Source of the DNA: Saccharopolyspora erythraea
Lineage (GTDB): Bacteria > Actinomycetota > Actinomycetes > Mycobacteriales > Pseudonocardiaceae
Length of the DNA stretch: 64,000 bases
Direction: 5' to 3'
NCBI RefSeq assembly: GCF_018141105.1
Contig: NZ_CP054839.1
Span: 3,658,001-3,722,000, forward strand
Shown here: piece after piece, positions 8,294 to 16,605 of the stretch
Layout of the letters: every line of letters starts with the position of its first letter
Position numbering within the stretch: the stretch's first letter is position 1
Notes under the pieces: generated by a model
What the model saw: the letters and a program-made list of their open reading frames with translations, nothing else
Told to the model about the DNA's origin: nothing
Databases searched by the model: none
Translations under genes and position numbers: made by a program

Positions 8294-10654
8294 GTGAGAT
8301 CCCCGCGCGCGGCCCGCTTGCTGGCGGCTGTCGTCATCGTGCCGCTGCTGATCACCGCACCCGAAGCCGCTCCGGCCGTGCCGACGGCCACCGGCACCTA
8401 CACCAACCCGGTCACCGAAGGGACCGTCGACACGTTCCCGGATCCGACGGTGATCCGCGGTGGTGACGGCGACTGGTACGCCTACGGCACGACCAACCCC
8501 ATCTTCAACAGCCGTGGGGAGTCCGGTGAGCACATCCTCCCCGTGCTGAGGTCCGCCGACATGGTCCGCTGGACGTACGCGGGCGACGTCTACACCGCGG
8601 GCGGGCGCCCGGCGTGGTGGCCGGCGGGGACCAGGCCGTTCGCGCCCGACATCCGCTACGTCGCGGGCTCCTACCACCTGACCTACGGCCTGTCCGGCGG
8701 CGGGGTCGCGCTCGCCACCGCCCCGACGCCCACCGGGCCGTGGACCGACCGCGGCCTGGTCGTCACCCTCGCCGACGGCTGCCCCACCAACCCCATCGGC
8801 ACGATCGACCAGGCGATGGTGACCGACGGCGACGGCACCCACCACCTGTACTGGGGCAGCTACGACACCATGTGCGTCGCGCCCATGAACGCCGACGCGA
8901 CCCGGCTGGCCGGCCCCACCACGATCGTCGCCCGCGGCCGCCGAGCGGAGGGCGCTTTCCCGGTGCGGCGCGGGGACTTCTACTACCTGTTCTTCTCCGA
9001 CGGTGGCTGTTGCCAGGGCGCGTTCAGCGGGTACTCGGTCAAGGTCGGGCGCGCCGACAACCCGCTCGGCCCGTTCGTCACCCAGGACGGCCAGTCGCTG
9101 ACCGACTACTCGAGCAAGGGCGGCATCGTGGCTGCGGCCAACGGGAACGGGTTCGTCGGCCCCGGCCACAACGCCGTCCAGACCGACCTGTCGGGCCAGG
9201 ACTGGCTGGTGTACCACGCCATTCCCGCCGCGGACCCGGACTTCCCGCCGGTCGACACCGCCGACGGGACGAAGCCGGCCCTCAGCAAGAGGCCGATGCT
9301 GATCGACCGGCTGGACTGGGTCGACGGCTGGCCGGTGCTGCGGGGCGGGGCGGGCCCGTCGAGCGGCCCGCAGCGGGCGCCGGTCACCAGGGCGGCGGTC
9401 GGCAGCACCTTCAACGGTCCCGCACGACTCGGGGGCTGGACGCCAGGAGGGGATCCGGCCGCGCGGTGGTCCCTGACCGAGGAACCCGCGTCCGGCGGGG
9501 TCCTCACCCAGTCCGGATCGCCCGCCGGGACATCGGTCCTCCTGGCCCCTGGCCGCATCGGTGGCGACATCCGGGCCGGGGTGAGGCTGAAGCTCGCCGA
9601 TGCGGGTTCCGGCGGCGCGGTCGGTCTCGTCATCTCGGCCCGCGACCCTCGCGACTCCATCACCGCGTGGATCGACCGGGCGGACCACGCGCTGACGGTG
9701 TCGGTCACGGATGACGGTGCCACCACGACGAGACGCGCGGCGCTGCCGTCCACCTTCGACCACCGGGCGTGGCACGACCTCGCTGTGGAAGTGCGGGGCT
9801 CGGCGCTGACCGCCGAGGTGTCCGAAGACAGTCGGGGTGATGCGCAGGCGACCGTGTCCGTGCCGCTGCACGACTCCAAGCTCCAGGAAGGCAGGGTCGG
9901 GGTGGCGTCGAGGGGCGCACCGGCCGTGGCCGACAACCTCGGCGCGGCACCGCTCCACAAGCCTGTCACCACCCGGGTTCCCGACCCGCTCCCCGGAGCT
10001 CCGCTGCCCGCCCACTCCGACGACTTCAGTGGAACCGGCAGTCCAGAGGAGACCGACCCCGCGTGGAGCTGGATCCGCGGTGGCGCAGGATCGGCCACCG
10101 AGGGCGAGGGCAGGCTCACCTGGCCAACCCAGGGGGCGGAGCTGTTCAACGGCACCAACACGGCTCCGGTCCTGCTGCGCGACGCGCCGCCCGGGGACTT
10201 CATCGTCGAGACCAAGCTCGCCTTCGACGGGACGAAACCGGCCCAGCAGGCGGGAATCCTGTTGTACGAGAACGACGACCGCTACTTCAAACTGGTCCAC
10301 TCCGTCCTGCCGGTCACCGAGGGCGACGGCGCGGTCTTCCACCAGACCGAGTTCGCCAAGGAAGGGGAACGACCGACGACGACGCCGCCCACCCCGGTCT
10401 TCTACGGACCGATGTTCGGCGGCCCGCCCGCCGCGGTGACCTGGCTGCGGCTGGCGTACCACTACAACTCCGCCACCGGTGCCCACGACGTTCGCGCGGG
10501 GTCCAGCACCGACGGCGTGCACTGGACCTGGGGCGGCACCTGGTCGATGCCGCGCAGGGGCCCGCTCAGGATCGGCCTGGTGTCGATGAACGCGACCGGT
10601 GCCACGGCCGCGTTCGACCACCTGCACACATTCCGGACCGCCAACGGCGGCTGA
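8294..10654 (+). CDS. secreted GH43-family glycoside hydrolase with C-terminal beta-sandwich domains
   Basis: A 786-residue protein with an N-terminal signal peptide (RAAR, hydrophobic core, APEAAPA). The catalytic five-blade propeller spans about residues 35-340. The expected GH43 acids are Asp50 (FPDPTVIR), Asp172 (GTIDQAM) and Glu219 (RAEGAF). The central region (about 375-550) resembles a concanavalin-like jelly roll. The C-terminal 200 residues match the DUF1349/beta-xylosidase C-terminal type (AGILLYENDDRYFKLVHS). Family members release arabinose or xylose from plant polymers. GTG is chosen because GGGAGG lies nine bases upstream. It sits between sulfatase and FGE, suggesting a sulfated or substituted glycan substrate. 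Confidence 0.88.
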   Translation: MRSPRAARLLAAVVIVPLLITAPEAAPAVPTATGTYTNPVTEGTVDTFPDPTVIRGGDGDWYAYGTTNPIFNSRGESGEHILPVLRSADMVRWTYAGDVYTAGGRPAWWPAGTRPFAPDIRYVAGSYHLTYGLSGGGVALATAPTPTGPWTDRGLVVTLADGCPTNPIGTIDQAMVTDGDGTHHLYWGSYDTMCVAPMNADATRLAGPTTIVARGRRAEGAFPVRRGDFYYLFFSDGGCCQGAFSGYSVKVGRADNPLGPFVTQDGQSLTDYSSKGGIVAAANGNGFVGPGHNAVQTDLSGQDWLVYHAIPAADPDFPPVDTADGTKPALSKRPMLIDRLDWVDGWPVLRGGAGPSSGPQRAPVTRAAVGSTFNGPARLGGWTPGGDPAARWSLTEEPASGGVLTQSGSPAGTSVLLAPGRIGGDIRAGVRLKLADAGSGGAVGLVISARDPRDSITAWIDRADHALTVSVTDDGATTTRRAALPSTFDHRAWHDLAVEVRGSALTAEVSEDSRGDAQATVSVPLHDSKLQEGRVGVASRGAPAVADNLGAAPLHKPVTTRVPDPLPGAPLPAHSDDFSGTGSPEETDPAWSWIRGGAGSATEGEGRLTWPTQGAELFNGTNTAPVLLRDAPPGDFIVETKLAFDGTKPAQQAGILLYENDDRYFKLVHSVLPVTEGDGAVFHQTEFAKEGERPTTTPPTPVFYGPMFGGPPAAVTWLRLAYHYNSATGAHDVRAGSSTDGVHWTWGGTWSMPRRGPLRIGLVSMNATGATAAFDHLHTFRTANGG

Positions 10655-10713
10655 TGAGCCCCGTGCCCGGGTTGCGGGGTCGCCAACGAGACGACAGTCG
10701 CAGGAGTTCTCCC

Positions 10714-11667
10714 ATGTCGATGTCGAACCGGTCCGGCGGGCAATGCTGCACTCCCGCCCGAGGCGTCGTCGCAGCACGGACCAGAACGGCTCCGGCAGGG
10801 CGGTACGACGGTGCGGTAGCCGGCATGGTGACGTTGGACGGTGGCGAGTTCCTGATGGGAACCGACGACGCCGAAGGGGATCCCGCCGACGGTGAGGGCC
10901 CGGTCCGGCAGGTGCGGGTCGCCCCGTTCCGGCTGGCTCGGCGGGTCGTGACCAACGAGCAGTTCGCCCGGTTCGCGAAGGGCACCGGCTACCGCACCGA
11001 GGCCGAGCGGTTCGGCTGGTCGTACGTGTTCGCCGCGTTCCTCCCCGGCGCGCTCCGCCGAGTGTCGCCACGGCCCGAAAGCGCACCGTGGTGGTGCGGT
11101 GTCGAGGGCGCGTGCTGGGCGGCACCGGAAGGGCCCGGCAGTTCGACGCGCGGCCGTGAGGACCATCCGGTGGTGCACGTGTCCTGGAACGACGCTGCCG
11201 CCTACTGCGACTGGACGGGTCTGCGCCTGCCCACAGAGGTCGAATGGGAATACGCGGCTCGAGGGGGACTGGTGCAACGCCGCTATGCGTGGGGCGACGA
11301 GCTCACCCCCGGTGGTGAGCACCGTTGCAACATCTGGCAGGGACATTTTCCCACCAGGAACACCGCCGAGGACGGTTTTCGCGGCACCGCACCGGCCGAC
11401 GCCTACAGGCCCAACGGTTTCGGGCTCTACAACATGGCCGGCAACGTCTGGGAGTGGTGCGCGGACTGGTGGACCGTCGAGCGTTCCGACGCCGCGCCCC
11501 AGGGCAACCGCACGGGCCCGGACACCATGGTCGGCAAGGTGTTGCGCGGCGGGTCCTACCTCTGCCACGAGAGCTACTGCAACCGGTACCGGGTCGCCGC
11601 CCGTACGCACAACACGCCCGAGAGCACCAGCGGCAACACCGGTTTCCGCTGTGCTCGCGACGCCTGA
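10714..11667 (+). CDS. formylglycine-generating enzyme (FGE, SUMF1/EgtB family)
   Basis: A 317-residue FGE that oxidises the sulfatase active-site cysteine to formylglycine. The copper-binding cysteines Cys284 and Cys289 lie in SYLCHESYCNRYR. The family core is present: LPGG-like LDGGEFLMGTDD, HPVVHVSWNDAAAYCDWTGLRLPTEVEWEYAARGG (in part), YAWGDELTPGG, NMAGNVWEWC and a terminal GFRC. It resembles characterised actinobacterial FGEs. The N-terminus is unusual: residues 12-16 are CTPAR, the same pentapeptide FGE modifies in the upstream sulfatase. ATG follows CAGGAG at eight bases. It ends the importer/sulfatase/GH43 block. Confidence 0.94.
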   Translation: MSMSNRSGGQCCTPARGVVAARTRTAPAGRYDGAVAGMVTLDGGEFLMGTDDAEGDPADGEGPVRQVRVAPFRLARRVVTNEQFARFAKGTGYRTEAERFGWSYVFAAFLPGALRRVSPRPESAPWWCGVEGACWAAPEGPGSSTRGREDHPVVHVSWNDAAAYCDWTGLRLPTEVEWEYAARGGLVQRRYAWGDELTPGGEHRCNIWQGHFPTRNTAEDGFRGTAPADAYRPNGFGLYNMAGNVWEWCADWWTVERSDAAPQGNRTGPDTMVGKVLRGGSYLCHESYCNRYRVAARTHNTPESTSGNTGFRCARDA

Positions 11668-12032
11668 GCGCGTGTCTTCGGAACTCACCTTGCGTGACGG
11701 CTCCGGTTGTGGGGGTGGGCCGAGCGGCTTCGCCGCTTCGAAGATCGGAGACAGGCTCGGAAACCCCGTCTGGTGGCGCACGGCGTTCGCATTCGTGCTC
11801 GCAGCGCCGTACCGTTGGCGACGGGTGCGTGTTCGGTCGATGCCGGTACCGGTGAAGGTGGCATCGGACACCGGCGGTGGCTCCTGCGCACGTCCCGCGA
11901 TCAACCGCATAGCGGGCGCCCCGACCGGCTCGGAGCAGTCGCCCGGAACCCGTGCCTCGTGTGCCGGTGCGCGTGCTGGTGTGAGAGCGTTGGCAGGTCG
12001 CCAGGAGCACCCGTCGAGGAAAGGACCCAGTC
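11668..12032. other. 365-bp intergenic region
   Basis: No coding potential that I can support. The first 100 bases carry GC-rich short repeats (GAGCGGCTTCGCCGCTTCG) that could fold and stop transcription from the FGE block. The last 30 bases hold GAGGAAAGGAC, the ribosome binding site for the next gene. Confidence 0.4.
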
Positions 12033-12455
12033 ATGACATCTTCAGCTCCCGACGATCGCACGTCGGCCGAAGACGCGGTGGCCGCGGGCGCGGACGCGGA
12101 CGAGACCCAGTCCGTCCTGCAGGAGCTCGCGACCAGTTCCGCCCTGCTGCCGCAAGCCCCGTCCGCGGACGACGAGGAGCAGCCGGAGGGGACGGTCGCG
12201 CTGCCTGTCATCGAACAGGAAGGCCAGAAGTACATCCCGGTCTTCACCTCCGAAGAAGCGCTGGAGGAGGCCGGGGCGGACGTCAGTACCGCGATCCGCG
12301 TTCCGCTCGCCGAGCTGGCCGCGAACTGGCCGTCGGAGGACATGTGGCTGGCGGTGAACCCGGCCAGCGAGGACGGCATCGGCCTGCCACCGGACGTGGT
12401 GCGGATGCTGCCCGTTTTCGCGGGCGGCCTGAGCGGAGCCGACGGCGAGGCCTGA
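12033..12455 (+). CDS. SseB-like N-terminal domain protein
   Basis: A small, very acidic, soluble protein of 140 residues. The central part (EGTVALPVIEQEGQKYIPVFTSEEALEEA) followed by VPLAELAANWPSEDMWLAVNPASEDGIGLPPDVV matches the N-terminal domain of SseB family proteins. This domain is common in actinobacteria and often found with secretion or cell-surface genes, but its biochemical role is not settled. The first 45 residues are low-complexity, rich in Ala, Asp and Glu. It is monocistronic here and converges on the glycosylase gene. Confidence 0.75.
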   Translation: MTSSAPDDRTSAEDAVAAGADADETQSVLQELATSSALLPQAPSADDEEQPEGTVALPVIEQEGQKYIPVFTSEEALEEAGADVSTAIRVPLAELAANWPSEDMWLAVNPASEDGIGLPPDVVRMLPVFAGGLSGADGEA

Positions 12456-12502
12456 ACCACGTGACTCGCGGTCCCAAGGGGACTGTGCGGGTGGTCTTGC
12501 GG

Positions 12503-13054
12503 CTACGGACCTTCCACGGCGTTGCGTAGCCGGGCGAACTCCTCGGACAGCCGCTCGAGGTTGTAGTGCGCGTTGAGCCCGCTCGGGTTCGGCAGGACCC
12601 ACAGCCGGGTAGTACCTATCGCGCGTTGCTGGGGGCCGACCGCGGCGCGGCGCTCGTCGAAGGCGGTGCGGTAGGCGGTGACGCCGACGACCGCCAACCA
12701 GGCAGGGTGCGTTCGGCGCACCGCCTCCCGCAGCCGCGCTCCGCCGGCGCGCAGTTCCTCGCTGCCGAGCTGGTCGGCGCGGGCGCTGGCGCGGGCGACG
12801 AGATTGGTGATGCCGAGCCCGTGGTCGAGCAGGCATTCCTGCTCGTCCGGGCGGAATTGCCGTGGTGTGAAGCCGGAAACGTGCAGGGCGGGCCAGAACC
12901 GGTTGCCGGGTCGGGCGAAGTGGTGGCCGGTGGCCGCCGAGTACAGGCCGGGGTTGATGCCGCAGAACAGCACCCGCAGCCCCGGCGCGAGCACGTCGGG
13001 CACCGTGGCGCCGTCGGCTGCCGCCAGTTCCCGGGCGCTGGGCTTCGCGCTCAC
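12503..13054 (-). CDS. mug: G/U mismatch-specific DNA glycosylase
   Basis: A 183-residue uracil-DNA-glycosylase-superfamily enzyme of the Mug/TDG branch, which removes uracil or ethenocytosine opposite guanine. Motif 1 is FCGINPGLYSA, with the Asn typical of Mug. Motif 2 is LPNPSGLNAHY, the intercalating loop. The length is right for a single-domain Mug. It is divergently arranged with the YceI gene, 77 bp apart, and convergent with the SseB-like gene. A short hairpin GTCCCAAGGGGAC lies in the convergent gap. Confidence 0.92.
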   Translation of the reverse strand: MSAKPSARELAAADGATVPDVLAPGLRVLFCGINPGLYSAATGHHFARPGNRFWPALHVSGFTPRQFRPDEQECLLDHGLGITNLVARASARADQLGSEELRAGGARLREAVRRTHPAWLAVVGVTAYRTAFDERRAAVGPQQRAIGTTRLWVLPNPSGLNAHYNLERLSEEFARLRNAVEGP

Positions 13055-13131
13055 CTCGCACCGTCCTTCCCGCGCCGCGGACGCTCCTCGCGCACGTTAC
13101 CTTTCCGCCAGTCCGGTCATACCATGAGCTG

Positions 13132-13677
13132 GTGGCTCTGCGTGCGGGCGGTTTCGAGCTCGGACCGGGCGCAGGCACTCTGCTCGTGCGGACGTTCCGC
13201 GCGGGCGTGGGTGCGGCGGTCGGTCACGACCTCACGATCGTCGCCACCCGGTGGCGAGGTCGCGCCGAGGTTGATCCGTCGGATCTCGCCGCCTGCTCCG
13301 TGCGCGTGCGCGTCGATGTCGACGGGCTAGAAGTGCGTAGCGGCGAAGGGGGAGCGAAGCCGCTCACCGACTCGGACAAGCGCAGCATCGAAGGCAGCAT
13401 CCGCGGCCTGCTCGCGGCCGAGCGTCATCCGGAAATCGAGTTCGCCTCCACCGGTGTGGCTGAGGAAGGCGACGCGCTCGCCGTGTCCGGGACGCTGTCC
13501 ATAGTGGGCGTGGCGCGGCCGGTTCGGCTCGTGTGCCACCGTGACGGCAACCGCGTCCGGGGAGCGGCGGAAGTCGTCCAGAGCGAGTGGGGGATCAGGC
13601 CCTACTCCGCGTTTTTCGGCGCGCTGCGGGTGAAGGACGAGGTCACCGTCGAGTTCGATGTCGCGCTGAGCGACTAG
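13132..13677 (+). CDS. YceI family protein
   Basis: A lipocalin-like beta-barrel protein of 181 residues. Conserved features are VGHDLTIVATRWRG near the N-terminus, the SDKRSIEGSIRGLLAAERHPEIEF core (in part), then GTLSIVGVARPVRL and WGIRPYSAFFGALRVKDEV. Family members bind polyisoprenoids or similar lipids. There is no signal peptide, unlike E. coli YceI, so it should be cytoplasmic, as in many actinobacterial homologues. The GTG at 13132 is the first start after the divergent promoter region. Confidence 0.85.
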   Translation: MALRAGGFELGPGAGTLLVRTFRAGVGAAVGHDLTIVATRWRGRAEVDPSDLAACSVRVRVDVDGLEVRSGEGGAKPLTDSDKRSIEGSIRGLLAAERHPEIEFASTGVAEEGDALAVSGTLSIVGVARPVRLVCHRDGNRVRGAAEVVQSEWGIRPYSAFFGALRVKDEVTVEFDVALSD

Positions 13678-13733
13678 ATGTCGGCCGCTCGTGGCATGCT
13701 CTCGTGCGATCACTCCCGCGAGAAAGCAGCGAC

Positions 13734-14795
13734 ATGACCGATGACACCCTCTTGGACGCCGATCGAATCGCGCTTCCGCTGCCTCCTGATCCGCTGAGCC
13801 CGGTGCCGGAGGAGGTCGAGCGCGAGCTGGCGCGGTACAGGGCGGGTGGTGCGGCGGAGGCGAAGGCGATGCTGACCACGATCGCCGGTGCGGGACGAAC
13901 CGCCACGGCCGGGCACGCGGCCATGGCGCTGGCGGGCATCGAACTCGACGAGAACGGGCTCGGCGACTCCTGCCGGAGATGGCTGAAGCAGGTGGCCGCG
14001 GGAGAGGACCCGTGGCTGGGTCCGTTGGCGGCGGTGATGCTCGCCCCGGACATCGAGCCGTTCATGTCCCAGGACTCCGACCCGCTCCCGCGCGGCCTCG
14101 CGGCGCAACTCACCGGCGACGTGGACACGGCCCGCAAGGGGTTCGAGCAGGCCGCCGTCGTCCACAACGACACGGAGACCGGGGACCTGGCCAGTCTGCT
14201 GCTCGGCAACCTCCTGCTCCAGAGCGGCGAACCGGCCGCGGCGCTCGAGCCGCTGAGGTACGCGCGTGAGATGTCCGGCGGCGTGTTCGCGGGCTATGCG
14301 GGTTACCTCGAAGGGCACGTGCTCATCGGGCAGGACCAGAAGAACCGGGCGGGCCAGGTGCTCCAGCACGCGCACCGGGAGTCCCATCCGGCCAGGAGTG
14401 GGAGTGAGGGCCTGCACCCGTGGGTCGCCGTCAGGTTCGGAGAGCTGCTGGCAGGTGACACGTTCGCGCTGGACCTCGTCTACGACCAGATGGAGGAAAG
14501 CGGGGTGAGCGAGGGCGAGGTGGTGCGGGAGCCCTTCGAGTCCGCCCTGGACCGCAAGGAGGTCAGCCGCCCCGCGCTCGTCGACGTCGGTTTCCACCTG
14601 TTCCCCTACACCGCGGAATTCGGACCGGTGCACGCGGGACTGGAACGCCTGAAGACCTGGAGCGGCGAGCGGTACGAGCGCGGCCGCAGGCTCGTGCTCG
14701 CGCTCCACACCTACGTCGAGGACAGCCGCAACGAGCAATGCTCACGGGGGTTGGCGGAGCTGCGGGAGAAGCTCGACCTTCCCCGGCCCCGCTGA
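13734..14795 (+). CDS. conserved hypothetical protein, TPR-like helical repeats
   Basis: I do not recognise a named family. The 353-residue soluble protein is acidic and largely helical. Its middle (residues about 110-260) has tetratricopeptide-like spacing: DVDTARKGFEQAAVVHND, SLLLGNLLLQSGEPAAALEPLRYAREM and YLEGHVLIGQDQKNRAGQVLQHA. Such repeats usually scaffold protein contacts. There is no signal peptide or membrane segment. It is expressed alone and ends at a strong bidirectional terminator shared with the pqq genes. An ATG at 13734 follows AGAAAGCAG. Confidence 0.65.
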   Translation: MTDDTLLDADRIALPLPPDPLSPVPEEVERELARYRAGGAAEAKAMLTTIAGAGRTATAGHAAMALAGIELDENGLGDSCRRWLKQVAAGEDPWLGPLAAVMLAPDIEPFMSQDSDPLPRGLAAQLTGDVDTARKGFEQAAVVHNDTETGDLASLLLGNLLLQSGEPAAALEPLRYAREMSGGVFAGYAGYLEGHVLIGQDQKNRAGQVLQHAHRESHPARSGSEGLHPWVAVRFGELLAGDTFALDLVYDQMEESGVSEGEVVREPFESALDRKEVSRPALVDVGFHLFPYTAEFGPVHAGLERLKTWSGERYERGRRLVLALHTYVEDSRNEQCSRGLAELREKLDLPRPR

Positions 14796-14819
14796 GCGCG
14801 CCACGGACGAGAAGTGGGA

Positions 14820-14849
14820 GGCCCTTTCCGAGCCGGGCGTGAAAGGGCC
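14820..14849. terminator. bidirectional terminator hairpin
   Basis: A perfect 9-bp inverted repeat, GGCCCTTTC at 14820-14828 and GAAAGGGCC at 14841-14849, with a 12-nt loop. It lies in the gap between two converging genes (TPR-like and pqqE), where a shared terminator is expected. There is no T-tract, which is common in actinomycetes. Confidence 0.75.
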
Positions 14850-14902
14850 GTCCACGTTGCTTCCCGCTCCAGCGTCCCGGTCGTCGGCGGTGGGGTCGTT
14901 TC

Positions 14903-15994
14903 CTACCCGGCATCCCGTGGATGCGGCCGTGGGGTGAGCGCCGCTGCGACCGGCCTCCTCGGCTCGTTCGCCGCTCGCACCGCTTCGGCGACGATGTCGT
15001 GGTCGGGGGAGAGGACGCAGACCGGGTCGGTGCGGGCCGCGTCTCCGGTGAGCAGGAAGGCCTGGCAGCGGCATCCGCCGAAGTCGATCTCGCGGCGGGG
15101 GCAGCTGCGGCACGGTTCGGGCATCCAGTCGGTTCCGCGGAAGCGCTGGAAGAGGGGCGACTCGTTCCAGATCCAGTCGAGGGAGTGCTCACGCACGTTC
15201 GCGCGGGGTAGCGGGAGCGGCTGGGCGGCAGGGCAGGGCAGGGCGTCCCCGTTGGGAGACACGGTGAACTGGTGGTGGGCCCAGCCGCCCATGCAGGGCT
15301 TGGGGTACTTGCTGTAGTAGTCGGGCAGGACGTAGGTGATCTCGATCCGTCCCTCGAGGCGTTCGCGTTCGGTGCGCACGATCGTCTCGGCTCGTTCGAG
15401 CTGTTGCCTGCTGGGAAGGAGGGCGGCGCGGTTGTGCCAGGCCCAGCCGTAGTACTGGGTGTTGGCCAGCTCGACGCGGTCGGCGTCCAGTTCCTCGGCC
15501 AGGGCCAGGACGCCCGCTATCCGGTCGATGTTGCCGCGGTGCAGGACGAAGTTGAGCGTGAGCGGCCAGCCCAGGCGCTTGACCAGCCGGGCCGCCGCGA
15601 TCTTGCGGTCGAACGACGGTGTGCCCGCGATGCGGTCGGACGCGGCCGGCTCGTCGGACTGGATGCTGATCTGCACGTGGTCGAGCCCGGCCTCGCGCAG
15701 CTGCTCCGCGCGGCGGGGCGAGAGGCCCAGCGCGCTGGTGATGAGGTTGGTGTAAAGGCCCCGTTCGGCGGCGCTGCGCACGATGTCCACCAGGTCGCGG
15801 CGCTGGAGGGGTTCACCGCCGGACAGGTGGAGCTGCACGACGCCCAGCTCGCAGGCCTCGGAGATCACGCGTCGCCACTGCTGCGTGGTCAGCTCCTCGC
15901 GGTAGTCGCCGAGGTTGAGCGGGTTGGAGCAGTACGGGCAGTGCAGCGGGCACGCGTAGGTGAGCTCGGCCAGCAGCCCGAAGGGCCTAGTCAT
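14903..15994 (-). CDS. pqqE: PqqE-like radical SAM/SPASM enzyme
   Basis: In PQQ synthesis PqqE forms the carbon-carbon bond between Glu and Tyr of the PqqA peptide held by PqqD. The 363-residue protein opens with LLAELTYACPLHCPYCSNPL: Cys15, Cys19 and Cys22 bind the radical SAM cluster. The region LHLSGGEPLQRRDL binds SAM. The C-terminal SPASM cysteines are in CMGGW, CPAAQ and CRSCPRREIDFGGCRCQAFLLTGDA (in part), as in bona fide PqqE. The start overlaps the pqqD stop by eight bases. pqqB, pqqC and pqqF do not follow; the gene ends at a terminator. Confidence 0.93.
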   Translation of the reverse strand: MTRPFGLLAELTYACPLHCPYCSNPLNLGDYREELTTQQWRRVISEACELGVVQLHLSGGEPLQRRDLVDIVRSAAERGLYTNLITSALGLSPRRAEQLREAGLDHVQISIQSDEPAASDRIAGTPSFDRKIAAARLVKRLGWPLTLNFVLHRGNIDRIAGVLALAEELDADRVELANTQYYGWAWHNRAALLPSRQQLERAETIVRTERERLEGRIEITYVLPDYYSKYPKPCMGGWAHHQFTVSPNGDALPCPAAQPLPLPRANVREHSLDWIWNESPLFQRFRGTDWMPEPCRSCPRREIDFGGCRCQAFLLTGDAARTDPVCVLSPDHDIVAEAVRAANEPRRPVAAALTPRPHPRDAG

Positions 15995-16268
15995 CGTCGA
16001 GCTCCACCCACCGCTTGGTGACCAGGCGCCCGAGGAAGCTCGTCACCTCGTCCTCGGCCACGCGGTCGTAGCGGCGGCGCAGCTCCTCGGCGATCTCGCC
16101 GACCGTCCGCCGCCCGTCGCACAGGTCCAGCACCGACGCGCCCGTCGGGTTCAGGAGCATGACCGACTCGGGGCCCAGCAGCATGTACTGCTTGCGCACC
16201 CGGTCCATGCCCAGGCGCACGTGCGATGCCAGCCTGGGCCGGCTCGACGATCGCAGTGCCGTAGTCAT
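15987..16268 (-). CDS. pqqD: PqqD-like peptide chaperone
   Basis: A 93-residue winged-helix RiPP recognition element that carries PqqA to PqqE. Family features are RLASHVRLGMDRVRKQYMLLGPE, then LLNPTGASVLDLCDGRRTVGEIAEEL (in part), and a C-terminal helix FLGRLVTKRWVEL. The length is that of free-standing PqqD. ATG 16268 is chosen because the family homology begins here; the longer upstream frame is unrelated sequence that runs across pqqA. It overlaps pqqE by eight bases and follows pqqA by 100 bp. Confidence 0.92.
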   Translation of the reverse strand: MTTALRSSSRPRLASHVRLGMDRVRKQYMLLGPESVMLLNPTGASVLDLCDGRRTVGEIAEELRRRYDRVAEDEVTSFLGRLVTKRWVELDDD

Positions 16269-16368
16269 CGCCGTCTCGATTCCCTGGTTGTTGCTCGGCG
16301 CCGGCCATGGCAGGGCGCCGGACTCCACTTCCGGCGCCCGTTCGTACAACTGCCGGCTCCTCGTCGTG

Positions 16369-16506
16369 TCAGGCCTCCATGCGCGCGATGTACATCGTGA
16401 CCTCGGATGCGCACATGAGCTCTTCGAACTCAGGGGCCTCCCACTCGGCCTCTTCGAACTCGGGGGGTTCCCACGTGAGAACGGAACGAGTGGCGTCGGA
16501 TTCCAT
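16369..16506 (-). CDS. pqqA: PqqA-like precursor peptide with duplicated leader motif
   Basis: A 45-residue peptide. The end reads EVTMYIARMEA. Glu35 and Tyr39 have the E-x3-Y spacing that PqqE joins in PQQ synthesis, and EVTMY is the canonical PqqA core. Upstream the motif W-E-x-P-E-F-E-E occurs twice (residues 12-19 and 22-29); ordinary PqqA of 22-30 residues has one. Residue Cys32 precedes the core. The start is fixed by GAGAGGAGGTG about eight bases upstream of ATG 16506; a longer frame to 16566 has no such site. It lies between doxX and pqqD on the same strand. Confidence 0.9.
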   Translation of the reverse strand: MESDATRSVLTWEPPEFEEAEWEAPEFEELMCASEVTMYIARMEA

Positions 16507-16605
16507 TGGCTGCACCTCCTCTCTTCGAATTCCGGCGACTCCCTCGGTGGCTCGGGATACCTCCATGGTGCGCGTCCCCGAACGCCCGAGCCGCGTGAGT
16601 ATTCT

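Noticed and set aside
6695-11125. A 1476-codon open frame on the minus strand across the sulfatase, GH43 and FGE genes
   Set aside because: It is the mirror of GC-biased codon use in three well-supported plus-strand genes. Its sequence is Arg/Gly/Val-rich without any family motif, and it has no ribosome site.
12456-12502. GTCCC-AAG-GGGAC as a strong terminator between the SseB-like gene and mug
   Set aside because: The stem is only five base pairs and no stable extension or T-run is present. It is noted only with the mug gene.
16369-16506. The peptide next to the radical SAM gene as a mycofactocin (MftA) precursor
   Set aside because: MftA ends in a Val-Tyr pair after a Cys-Gly region. Here the core is EVTMY with PqqA spacing, and the partner proteins match PqqD and PqqE, not MftB and MftC.
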